Shown here: positions 24,301 to 37,200 of the stretch, in pieces
Layout: each line of letters begins with the position of its first letter
How positions within the stretch are numbered: the stretch's first letter is position 1
Source: Tyto alba
Taxonomy: Eukaryota; Chordata; Aves; Strigiformes; Tytonidae
DNA: 64,000 bases
Assembly: GCF_018691265.1 (NCBI RefSeq)
Contig: NW_024881321.1
Location: forward strand, 26,620,198 to 26,684,197
Direction: 5' to 3'
The notes under the pieces: generated by a model
Databases searched by the model: none
Told to the model about the DNA's origin: nothing
The model's input: only the letters and a program-made list of their open reading frames with translations
Translations under genes and position numbers: made by a program

Positions 24301-26160
24301 TATTTTCCTTTGTGGGAGGGTTACTGTGTGAGTGGTAATATAATAATTATGCCATGTTTCCCTATAGTTTTTTTTCATCTGATAACTCTTGACCTGTTTC
24401 CCCTAATCTACGTTGAGGAATCTGAACTGAAAAGAAACCAAAAAATCTTTTAATGATTTATCTGTTGCCTTATTTACCTGCAACTGTACAATATTCAACA
24501 CAGCTTTTCTTTCAACAAGATTTAGGAATTCAGATCTGAAATATATTCCCCGCTCTGTGGATTTTTTTTTAAGGTTCATACATATCATGACTCCACAGTT
24601 TTAATGGTATAAGGTGTTCCCTTACAAAGGTTTCAGGCTGCATTCCATGAGTAGCAGTATTTATAATCCTATCCTGTGTCAAGATCAAGTGTATCTGCAT
24701 TTGAGAATCTAATCACTTGCTCTGTTTGCACTGGATAGGACCAACCAAAATTCCTTCATTACAATATTTAAGCTCCAGTCTTCTTCACTTATGAAGGCTA
24801 AGATTTACAGATGTAATTCAGATGTAATTCTGAGATCAACTGAAGAAGCCTCAGATGTCTAAACAGAGAGCATATTTGTAGTGCTGATATTACATGAAAA
24901 CAAACCTGGACTGGTTCTACAGACCTGGGCTGGTGCTTCATCAGTATTTGACAAAAGACAGAGTATGGGAAAGGCAGTTTAGGGTAGACTTAGGCATTAA
25001 TATCAAACATTCAAAATGCTCTTTTAATTCAGGGGCTAAGTATTCTTCTATGACTGTTGGTTCTCCTTCAGCCTTGATAAATGGGAGGATGGAAGTGATT
25101 CATCCTTCCTAATGCAGTGCACTACAGCTGACCTCAGTCTCTCCTGAGAGTTCCCAGAGTTCTGCTGAATTTACTGGTATAACCTATGGCTCATAACTAA
25201 AATTCTGATTTTTTTTTTTTTACTGCAATTTAAATATATTATATATATGTATCTCTGTGAAGTGAAAGCAGAGATGATAATGAGGGCAATGTACACTGTG
25301 TTGAAAAGGGAATCTGCCTTTGAAAGACTATGTGCTCATTTGATGTTTAAAAACCATCTGTTTTACAGGGGAAGAAGGGAACACACAGTGTAATACACCA
25401 CAGGTTGTCAGTGCTGTATTTATTAGACAAAAAGAATGCCAATCAAATTTTAATAATAACCTATGCTGGTTGAATCTAGACAGAACAGTTTCCTTCAGCT
25501 TCTTTGCAGGTGTGGAAGTTTGGAGAAAATCTCTCAGGGTTTAACAAAGTAACTGAATTGTTAATAATGTCTTCCAGAAACCTCTTAGAGCCAAAGAAAG
25601 AGAAAGAGTGAAAAAGGAGGAAAGAGAAAGAGGTAAGCTTTGTGGTTTAATGACCAGCTCTGGCAGGAGAGTAGAATCCTGAGCTCTTGATAGGATCGAT
25701 GATTGAAGGATATTTACCTAAACATTGAAGAGTTTTTCCAAATGGTAAACACACTGTGGCAACTGTTTCTTGAGATAGGTTATTTTTATGTTCATGACAG
25801 TAGCTGTTTGATATACTGAATCAGCTGAGTGTTCCCTGTGCATCACATCTCACTCCCTCAGAGGAATGAATGATAATAATCCCTGTGGTAGTGTGAAAAT
25901 GTATATTAAAGCTATTAAGGAATCACTACGTTGGCCTAAAAGGGTTGCAGACCTTTTTACAAATGGGTAGTAGGCTAATAGCATGATTAAGGCTACCTCT
26001 ATTCTCCCAGGTCCTAAAGAAGGACTGCATGTTGTCTACATTACAAAGCAAAAGAGGCTAGGGAGAAGATTCAAGCCCTGGCCCCTGATTATGACAGCAT
26101 ATAATTGTACCTCACCCACTAGCTCACTATTCAATTGTCCCAGCTAGCTTTTTCCAAGAT
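21391..26160. other. AT-rich unique DNA, no gene seen
   Basis: No recognisable repeat or exon is present. A run of 13 T near 25210 and a duplicated 11-mer (AGATGTAATTC) near 24809 are the only simple features. Open frames stay under 100 codons and show no domain. Confidence 0.6.
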
Positions 26161-29100
26161 TAAACCTGAGCTGGATGAGGGATATAGTCAATTCCCAAAA
26201 GCACAAGAACAAGACAAGGATTGATTTCCTCCACTCTCCACATTCTCCAACACAATCCAAGGACATCTTGCAGTCTCAGACATACCTCAAGACCCTTATC
26301 CCTTCCCCAAGGCATGCAACTAACACCCCTAATTTCACACTAAGACACCATTCTGGTGAACTACATCAGAGCCCTGCATTATTTCAGTCACTCCTAATGG
26401 AAACAGAAGTGAAGGCAGTGCAGTCTGTATGTGTAGATTGCATGTGTAGAGTGTATGTATAGACTACAGGACCATATCTTTATAGGACAATCCAGTCTTC
26501 CCTTTCATAACACTACCCATGTCTGGAGCACTTATTAACATAGTCGTGCTGTATTCTAGGAAAATGTGCTTGCTTGAGCTATGTTGCAGTTCAGTGGTGG
26601 AAGTGGAGGAACCTAAACTACTCTTTAGTCTCTGACAGGGTAAAACTGGCAGACACAAAACTCACATGAAGTCTATCACAGCCAGGTAACAGAAAAGGCA
26701 CAAGTGATTCTGCCAGTCATTGACTAAACAGAGTCAGAGAAGTGTAAGGAAGGCACATCCTAAAGATCTGAAAAAATTAATCTAAAGATTCATGCATCCA
26801 GCTTGGAGTTAAGAAATAATTCACTCTACTACTAGTGACCTGCTGTGTACAACTTGTACATGGAACGTTACCAGGGTGTGTGCTAAAGAAAGAAGAAATT
26901 GAAAATGCGGGTTGTGTATGATCTAAAGAGTATTAAATTAACTTCTTATAACCTGACTCATTATTAATAATTAAAGTTATATCACTACTATGTATCATTC
27001 TACATACACATTAGTAATCTAATACTAAACAAATTCAATAATATAAATCAGTTAAGAACTTTAAGTGAAATCAACATAACTCAATCATGAGCATATTTTT
27101 TTAAAAATGTAGTAGTTTAATGCAGTTCAGCCAGAGGAAATTGAACAGTATAAAGTAAGCAGAGAAATAGTCTATTAACTATGCACTTATAACTTATGAT
27201 GTTTACTATATCAAAATATAGTAGATTTTAAAGCACAGTCAAGGGTTTATACAAATGAACAAATCATTGTGGTGCAATAGTTTCACATGCCTCAACTGAT
27301 TTGTGGCAGCTGACTGTGTACAGGCTCTTAGCTTGTAGTATAGTAATGTGGGTTAGCTTAGCCTTCTTTCATTAACTTCTTACCCTGTGGGAACTTTTTC
27401 ATGTATTTAAACTTTCTGGCTAACACTTAACTTTCAGACTAATGCACAACACTGAAACATCACAGCCAGACTGGTATGAAAGCCTATCCAATAACCTACA
27501 CGTCATTTTAAACTACACTGATGGAAAGACTTCATGGGATCACATGATTTTCTTTGTATCTGAAGAACAAAATGAAGCCTTACAACCAAATGAAACATCC
27601 AAAAGAAAGTGAAAAAAATCCAGATGCATATAGTACACATATTTTACCAAACCAATGGGTAGTTTAGTAAAAGCAGCGTTCTCTAACACTGTAAAAACTC
27701 CTTCACCTTATGAAACTGTCTTCAAAGACATAGCAGCTCTTAATTATTATCTGGCCGACTGATCTATTGAGAAACAATAATAATAATAACAATAGCAATA
27801 ACTAATAATAATCATAATGTTAAACAAAATAATTATGTAAAAAATATTCTTAATATTAGGAGCGGGGAAAAAAAAAACATTTTCCAAATGAACTCAATAA
27901 TACTAGTTTTATTGGTATTGAATATTTTATAAATATTTATATTTTTATATTCCCTCAAAATAAGTTATTTCCTTCTCAGTTTATCCCAATTTCACAGATG
28001 GCTTACCTATTTTTTAAAATTCCACTCCTTTTTTGTGGTTCATGGAAGCACTAGAAACTGTCTCTTCCAAGTCCCTTCAAAGCTTTTGTTCACAGTTCTG
28101 CTTCTCTGTGCTTCATGGTGCAACCAGCACTGGAAGAATTAAAAGCAGAAATGTACTTGGTGAGGGAAAATATCCTATTTTGAAGAATTAGATGAATGTG
28201 CATACAAGTCTTTATTTTATGAAAATGGGCGGGAGATGTAGAGGGAGGGATATTATTCTCACCTGACCATAGACATCCAAAATGTTACTTAAATCTGTCA
28301 CCATCAATTTTTATTGACAGCAGAAGGAAAGAGAGCTCCAAAGAACAATTTAGTTCACCCTAGCATAGATACATAAACCAGGCCGGCCAGATTAATCTGA
28401 AGGTGCCTGTTTCTTTCCATCATCACTAAAAAGAATTTAGTTTGACTACTTCCAGTTTAGACACCTAACTTTCAGTCATCTAAAACCATGAAAGAGGCAA
28501 ATGTTGCCTCTATAATTATTCAGCCTTACTAAGCTGATTAATTTAATGCTGCTGAGGCTAATATGCAACCAAGTAAGAACCACTCCCTTTCATAAGCATT
28601 CTATAATGTATATACTACCTGTACTGTAATTAGCCCATTGTTTTCATAATTTAAACAAGTCACCCAGTTACCTTTTAGACTGACTTGTATAGCTTCTCTT
28701 TCTTGCCCCATAAACGCAGTCTCTTTTTCTACCAGACTATTACATCTGAAATAGTTTTCCATATATAGCACCCTCCTCTTAGCATCCCTCAATTAAAATA
28801 CAATCTGTCCTCATCTTCTATTTGAAAAGGGCATTCTCTCTGCAGTAATCTTAAACTGGCATCTATCAACTACCCAAAGAAGTTTGGAAATTTCGTACCG
28901 TAGCTAAACTATTAAAAGATGTCAATTAGCACTAAGTTAACTGCATTTTAAATATGCATTATTTTAACTACTTCCTTTTATGATATCAAATACTACTTTC
29001 TAAAGATAACAGTGCTTTTGTGTTACCTCTGCAGAAAATTTCTGTAACTATTATTTAAGTAAAATGGACACCAACCAAATGAAAATATTTATGTGTAAGC

Positions 29101-29285
29101 AGGACCTCACAAAAATATATATGACTAGGAAAGGAAAAATGAGCAGGGCTTGGAAGAATAACACCGAGATATCACTATCAGAAATAAAATTAAATGTAGA
29201 CAGGAACATCAAACAAGAATGTTGTATTATAAATAACCATGTCCCTAACTGAAACCATAAATCAGACTTTACTTATCTTTAATCT
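26161..29285. other. Unique DNA with a small AAT-rich microsatellite
   Basis: From 26180 to 26400 there is a C/A-rich segment with a 95-codon plus frame (26175-26462) that resembles no known protein. The rest is AT-rich. No transposon family was recognised. Confidence 0.55.
27772..27822. repeat. Imperfect (AAT)n microsatellite
   Basis: Repeated AATAAT units with interruptions, such as AATAATAATAACAATAGC. Confidence 0.75.
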
Positions 29286-29665
29286 CTCTCTTGAGCATTG
29301 TAGATGTAGCTTCAGCCGCCTAACTAGAGCCCTGACTGGCATTTGATCCCTGGGACAGTCCAGTCAGCCTTGCAGCAATGCATTCCGCCTCACATTAATA
29401 CATGCCCTGGACCAGATTTAGGCTTCATTTCTACTCTAAGCCATATCTCTTCCCAGGCTGCTTTTAAATGACTTCCCTGATTCACCTCGAGGAAAATTTT
29501 GAGAGTATGAATTCTGCATGATTCCCTGGCAATTGTCATTCAGCCAGCGTAATGTGCCCTGGCACCGGCCCATTAGGGCTCCAGTCCTGCCTCCAAGGTC
29601 TGCCCCTGCCTTCACTTCGTCTTCAGCTCCCACTCCAGCCCAACTGCCTCTGCCAGTTCCATGAG
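29286..29665. other. GC-richer island of unknown origin
   Basis: This ~380-bp stretch contrasts with its AT-rich surroundings. It has a C-rich plus strand with repeated CTGCC, TGCCCCTGCC and CTCCAGYCC-like words toward 29570-29650. A 97-codon minus frame (29436-29729) contains a Gly/Ala-rich segment but no recognisable domain. It may be an old repeat or a degenerate C-rich region. It is neither CR1 nor one of the LTR types found elsewhere in this window. Confidence 0.4.
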
Positions 29666-32600
29666 CCTTGAAGGTCACCTGGTCAATAAAAAGATCAAAA
29701 GTGAATATTTTAAGACAGGTAAAAATCATGAAGTCTAAATGTACAAAAGGGCAGTGGAAGAAAGCAATACAATTGTACTACCGGAAATAACTGACACAAC
29801 TTTTGCAAGAGAAGTGGATATAATGTCAGTTATAGCTAATAAATATATGACTGCTTTTATGACTTACAGATTTCTTACACATAACGTTTCTCAGTTAAAG
29901 CCTTTCCTATCCACCTGAAAAAGAAAACAAGTGAAGAATTTGATTTAAATTTTTTTCATCTCACATTTTGATTAATGATCTTTTTTTTTGCCTTGAAAAT
30001 TGCAATATTAGCTGAAAATATCCATTCAAAATGATCTTGCAAAGATGATTCTCCTTGTGTTCAGCTTGATTATATTGCCTGCTTCACTGAGTCCCTTATC
30101 TGACTGCCCATTCTTAGCTCAACTATAAGCTATTTGTCTTTAAAAGGGTTATATATGTACAGTCGACTGCATTTTGTGCCTTCCTGAATACCTCCCTATC
30201 AATATATCCAGGCAGCCCAAACCAAACTTTTAAAGAGATTTGTTTGTTTCTTAACATTCGTGAGCTTTCAAACTGCTTACAACAGTTAATTATTGTTGAA
30301 ATACAACAAATTAAAAAATTAATAATAAAAATAAAGTAAAATTGGGGGGAGGAGAGTTTATAAGACAGTAGAGCTGAGGAAAAGTCAAATCCAAAGATTT
30401 TAATGTGGTGCACTACCTATTGTAAAGACAAACAACATTGATGTGCCCTTTTTACATGAAAAAAAATTGAATGCTGCACAACCTTTGGTATAAAATTATT
30501 TGTACTAATTGCACCACAATTTTCATAGTAACACATCTATAAATAACCACATTGAAATTGCATCAAAATAAATTAAATACAAAAGAATAATTATGACTGA
30601 TTTATAGTCTCTAACTAGTGAACTGATGTACAGTCATAGAATAGAAATAGTGATCAAGCTAATAAATAAAAATTAAGTATCTTAATATTTAAGAGAGAGG
30701 AAATCAAGATGAAAATAAATAAATGTACTACAGCTAGGTTCATTAGTTTTTGATTTAAATTTATAAATATAACGTGCATGGATTTTAAACAGTAACTTTC
30801 CCCAGTAAAACAAAAAATACTCAGCAAAATCTGGCTGAAAAAAGTGTTTTTATCCTTTCTCAGTGATTCCTTTCGACTGTCCTGGTTAATCTGCAACATT
30901 GCTGTGATGAATGAGTCAACAAAAGGTAATATTAAATCAAGGTATTAGTTTTTGAGGAGTGTTGTAAGTAGAAGTCATATGAAGAGTGTGACATACTGAT
31001 GGAAGAATTTGAGAAACAAATGTAAAGAGTGGCAGTAGTCAGAATCTTCAAAGCTTATAATGTTGGGGGTTGAAGAAAACAAGATGTACAACACCACTTA
31101 AAATCTCATAGTTTTGTCAAGCCAAGTGCTAATGAGAAAAACACAAACCATGATAGTTGAGTATTTCAGCTTCATGTATCACAAAAGGAATCTAGCAGCA
31201 GGATTACCCTGTGGTTTAGACCTTTGCGGATTCAATTTAATTTCATTCCAAAGTCAATTTAACCATTTGATTTCCTAAGTAAAGTTGAACCTCTGTTACG
31301 TGTATCTTTCACACAACTGAAAACAGACACACTTTCCAGGTGTGTTTGATTATTCTTAATAACAAACATTAGTTATTTAGTGATCTGTTTTCTGCAATTG
31401 TTACTAAATCGATGTAGTAAGAAAGGCTGACAGCAATTAAAACAACCATTAGTTGGTATGTAATAAAGAAATGCAGGGATAAGGCTTCCAGAACCAAAGC
31501 TGTTGATGCAACTGAATGCCCAGGGTTGGACATCATCTAAAAGTGAACTGGAAGAAATATTTCAGGAAACTGAGTGTCTATTAATGACATTTTGACAACA
31601 TGCATTTTGTCACTTGCTAAATATATAATTAAAATGAATCTTGTTGCATGTTCTATGAAGCACATGACTTTTTGCTAAAAGACTGAAGATTATGTCAGTC
31701 GAAATAAAATGACTGGTCTTCTACATCTATATTCCTATCTTTTATAAAATATTTTTTTGCATAAAACACAAGTAGAAAAATATAAACTTTTTTTTTTTTA
31801 CTCAGTTTTGCTTTATTAATGCGAAGTCTTGCATTGCTATTTGAGACAACAGACATCAAGATCCTTTTATGCAAAAAAAATTTCCATGACAGCGAACTGA
31901 AGAAGTGTTTAATCTCTTCACAAAAAAAGTGTACGAAGAATTAAAGGAAGATTTGCACCAAGTTATTTGACAAGTGAACAGCAGTCAACTCCTGAACTTG
32001 GAACTTGAGCATTGTAGTTGCTGTCTGGGCCTTAAAATCCATGACTGCTGAGTGCTCATTCAGTTCATTTCAGAAAATTCCGGACAAAAGACTAATTCAA
32101 TTCTCTTACAAGAACTTTTGACAGTTAAATAGGTTTAATTCTAACACAGACATTAAAATCAACTTGGAAAATTGAAAAAAATAGTGCTTTTGACTGTCAT
32201 ATAGACAGTTGTTCTCTGATGGCTCCAATTCTAATTTACAAACATCTTTATTGCAGACATTCAGTCTCTTTACCATTTTATTTTGAAGATTAATTAACAA
32301 ACACATGTAAGGTATAATTAACAAATGCATTGGCTTTTATATTACTGTAGGTATAAACTTGAGGACAAAATCATAAGTTTATTGTAAATGTTATGGAACA
32401 AAAGGGTAAACACATACTTAAATGTCAAAAATTATTCTCAGTGTGTCTCAAAGCAGTTTTAAATGCCTGCTTTTTGCTAATGTAATTAATGTGCTACCTT
32501 TGAAAAGATAGTCACAGAAGAAAAGTGTGGCAATAAATTTGGTTCAGAATAACCAGAAATATTTCAGGTTTTGTTCTTGATATTCATTAAAGTAAATGAT

Positions 32601-34280
32601 AGTTTATATAAACTCTATCTATAATTCCAGACCAATATATGTCTTTTGAAATTTCCAGAATGGAGATTCCTTTATTCTCCTCAATGTTTAAATTGGCACA
32701 TTTTCATAGTATATAAAATGTCTTCCCTTTCTGAAATGAAACCACACATAGACTGTGTACAACCAACACAAACAATATTTTTCTTTACTTCTAACATTCA
32801 CAATTGCATCTTAACATGTTTTCATTGCATTACAGGAGCGTTACAACTGCAGCCTTTTGGACACTCTCTATCTACCCCACATTGGATGTGAAAGCATTTC
32901 AGCCCAGACCACACAAGAAGGAACTCTACCAAACTAAAGCAGAAAGGGATACAACCTGTACCTTTGAGGCAGCATTCCTATTTATATATCCTAATAATTA
33001 TAGTAATTATGTTTTTTGCAATTGTATGACATTAATCATTGTTGTTTAGCTTGATGATCCTGACGATTTTCTGCATAATGCTAACAAGCCTATCATTCTT
33101 ATCTTTGTGAAGTAGTGCAGAACTTTGCAGTGCATTTGGAAAATTGCATCCTGTTTGTATTGAGGATCTTTTTCCAGATTATTTATCCAGTTTATCAAGA
33201 CAATTTTGAATTTTAATCTTATCCAACAGTATGCTCAGAGTCTCTCTTAGGTGATAAAGACATACTCTCCTATCATCAAGTGTTTCAAGGCATTCCAACT
33301 TAAACACTTAGAATTGAGAATTTATTTTTCCAAAATGAAATATTCAGACAAGACTCTCAATAACAGAGGTAGAAATTAACTGAAAAATACCTTACTGAAC
33401 TAATGGATTATTATGCTGATGTATGATCATTGTCAGTGCTAGATGATATTTTTTTCAAAAAATAATTAATTCATCAAGAAGTGACATTTTGGAGTAATCA
33501 AAAGAATTTGAAAATTTAGTGAGGAGTTTGAATAAAAATATAAAAAGATATATTTGGAGAATGAGTTCTGTCATCAAAATGGAAAATCATTTCTCTGATT
33601 TTTTTAATTAAATATTTTAATATATTGTTTCTCTTGGATATTTATTTCCATTGAAACTAGAAAGGGCTCAATAACTTGAAAAATAAACCAATATTTTCAT
33701 ATGACAAAACCTAAGTGTTTGACATTAGTCAGATTGGCAGGGTTTTCATGTTTCAAAAAGATGAAGGGAGAGGTATGGTATTTTGACCCATAAGAAGCGT
33801 ATTCTCCACAGCTATTTCAGGGAAATATTTAGTATTAAACAACAACAAAAAAAAATGTTTTCTTATCTTACTCATATTAGATATTGTGCTTTCATTGTAA
33901 AATGATAATGCTGAAATTGAAAAATTTGCTTTCATGTTTTTAAAATAGACAACTGTAAAATTAGTCTTTTAATAGTTATGTATATACATATGTTAAAAAC
34001 CTTGTCAGATACTTTAAATAATATTTTAAATAATATAGTTCAATTCTAGGATCAAAGATTAAGACAGACATAACTAAGATAATCCTTCATATTCTTCTCC
34101 TCAGCTCTCCCAATAAATATTCTGCCACTGCTACTCCAGGATAAATGTCATTGTTAATCAAATAAATGTATAAGCAATTGCACTGGAATAAATTGAAAAA
34201 AAAATATAATAAAATCAGCCCAGTGTGCAAACACGGCTGCACCTTTTCTGGCAAGTCTTATTTAATCATGGACTGACTAT
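29666..34280. other. AT-rich unique DNA, no gene seen
   Basis: No repeat family or coding exon is supportable. A candidate splice acceptor with an open stretch lies at 32806-33049 and is treated as a finding only. The segment around 31800-31960 has the motif-rich look of a conserved non-coding element, which is untested. Confidence 0.55.
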
Positions 34281-37200
34281 TCAACTCTGGACAGTGATAA
34301 ACAACAACCAATTCACCATAGCAGTAGTTAATTCCTCCTCATTAGTCCCTCTCATTCTATTTCCTCTGATCTGAGAACTTAACTGCCTGGACACCCAAAT
34401 AACTATCTCTCCTTCCACTATTACTGTCAGATCAGAAAAGGCTCTTTGGCTGGCAAATGACAACATTGTTTTTCCCTGACCTGAGCCCCAATCATGTAGG
34501 CGACAATCCCACTGTGAGACCCAGGAGTCCAGCATCTCCCAATTGCGTGTCTGGGCAAGTTAGGCACGTTCATAGTCTCTGGTCCCTACAATTGCCATTG
34601 GAGGACCATCTTTTGCAACCACAGGTGCAAAAAAAAGAGACTTCAGTGTGCTTTAACCACTCTTTTGGAGAGAGACCAGGACTGCAATATCAACTGGGGA
34701 GCTACACTACCAGACAGCTCAAAAGCAATTACAGACTTTGGAGTTGGACAATGCATTCATTTATGAGTTTCAGTGTTATAATTTCAAGACAGCATTTTGA
34801 AATTCCAGCCAAGTTTGCCTACATGTAATAGGTTTCAGATGTTTGCAAGATGACTGCAATGTTTCTCTCTGGTGACAGTGAAGAGAGGAAGGCTGTAGGA
34901 GCACCAGCCGGTACTACCGCTATTGTCTAGAACTGAAAAATTTATCACAATTTGTTTATAAGAACAGATGTTTATGAAGATTTTAAGGGACAAGTCCTCA
35001 CATCAAAGCCTGAGCAAAGCCCTTCAGCACAACAACACAGGCTGAGACTTGACCTGGGACTGTACAGTTAGTGTATTATAGGCAGTAATATATGGTTATT
35101 CCCAAGAGGATCAGTCAGGGAGCCTGGAGACACACTGTACCGCTGTGTGACAATAATTTATTCAGCTAGTGTCTTGTCTGAATTGATGTCCTGTTCTTTT
35201 TTGAGTTCTGCTGATACTGACTGCTTTGGGTTGTTGTCAGGAAAAAGACAAAGGACCATTTATAGTTAACCAGTTATGGAAACGAGCATTGTTAAACCAT
35301 GAAATTAATTGCTGAATTTCTACATTTCACTTTTCAGATTTCAGAGCACCCTCTTTTGAAGCTACCATGAGCTATTTAAGAATATGTAGCTATCATCAAC
35401 AGATCTTATTCTCATATAAAAGGCAGAACTATCTCCCGTTATGATTTCCTCCTGGAAATACTCCCTGCAGGAAGATAAACATATGGTAAATGTTAAAAAG
35501 TTAATTGGCTATATATTGGCTGTAAAAGTTAATTAGCTGCATAGTGTTCCATATATTGGTATTTTAACAATTTACCTTCAGATGTCAAAACTGATCCTTT
35601 TATTTTCCTAGGTCTGTTACCTTAAAATTAGCTTTCAAAAAAGTTCGATGGAATAAACAGACCTTTCTGTCCAGAGACGGTGTGTACCTTACAGAGAACT
35701 GTGATAATCTTTTGTTAGTCATCACAGTGAAAAAGAAGTGCATCTTTGGGATTCTTGTCATCTGAATTTGTGAATGGCCAGTCAAAAACTAAACTGCCAA
35801 AAATGTAAGTTTTAATCCAAATCAGCTCCCTAAATCAATTAGTTTTCTGGCCACACAAGAACAATGTCTCAAGAAAAGAAATAGGAAGACAGTGGCAGAC
35901 ATGATTCGTGTGGCATTAATCTGACAAGAAGCCACAGTTTAATTCTTGTATTTTGTCGCTATGACTACTCCACTTTTCAGCCTCCTGTGCTGAAGCTCAA
36001 GTTTGTATCATATTCAGGCTTTGAGCATGCTTCAAATCATGGCATGTGGGGGAAAGAGGGGAGTTTGAGCTCCAAAGGCACCTTAGGACAGTGCAACTTA
36101 CTAAGATGTACAGACACCTGTAATAGCCATAGCCACAACTCTGTCTATTTCTACCTTTATCATACTGCCTACAAATGCTACACATGGCTAATGTCAGGCA
36201 GAAAATCAGCCACACTTCTTTGTTAAAGGACCAGTAGGACCAAACAGAATTCTAAATTTCTGGGTAGCTGAAGAAAAAACTGTCCATATTACCATGCCCT
36301 GCCATAGTCCTGATTTTCTGCTCCTCTGAAGAGCTGTTTATGTAAGAAGATGTGGATTTTCCTGAAGATTGATACTTGAAAATCAGGTGTCAAATTATCT
36401 ATCACTAGGCCTTTTTGGGGGTTTAGGCCCTACCGTACTCCAAAGACTGAATTCTGCTACAAGGCTGGCACTTTGAAGTTTGGTACCATGCTGAATGCCA
36501 CACTGGTTGAAACTCTAGGCACTGTTAACAAACACTGTCAAGACAGAACTCAAGACCTGGACCCCTGACCATCCACAGTGCTTGTATTATAACTTATTCC
36601 TTTGTGTCTTTTATGAACTGCTTCAGCTAGCTGTTTCCAAGAGAAATCTGCTGTAGAGACATTTAGAACGAAGCAGTCTGGAGGCCAGACAGTCTGTGTC
36701 ACTTGGCTTTGAGGTCCTTTCTAATTATTATAATAACTTATTATAATAGTATAATGATCACTTATTTCTCTTTTAATTACTAGAGACTTTGGACCTGACA
36801 GTGAGACCACTGAAATCTTTGGCTAACAAGAACTGGACAGCCTGGGGGAAGCCTGGTAAGATTATATCTATAGTAAGGTTCTTTCCTCCTTTCTTTTGGG
36901 AAAAGAAAATGTAGAAAGGGGGCTGTCATTAAAAAATGAAATTCTGTTTGTGTTTACAGAGGATTTTATGCAAGAACCTTATGGTACTTACAAATTTCAT
37001 GTACTCATGCAACTTCCTCATGAAAGTTCACTTTTCCAGGTGTCTAAGGGCTCAGAAGACAACTAGCTTGTCAGTGGCAGAATATGTACGTATGACACTC
37101 TTCCTGATGTCAATTAATGAACCATTTCAGAAGGAAAAAAAACACCGGAAGGTACAAGTTCTTAGTTTGGACTGTGGTCTCAACTTTTATCAAAGCTGAA

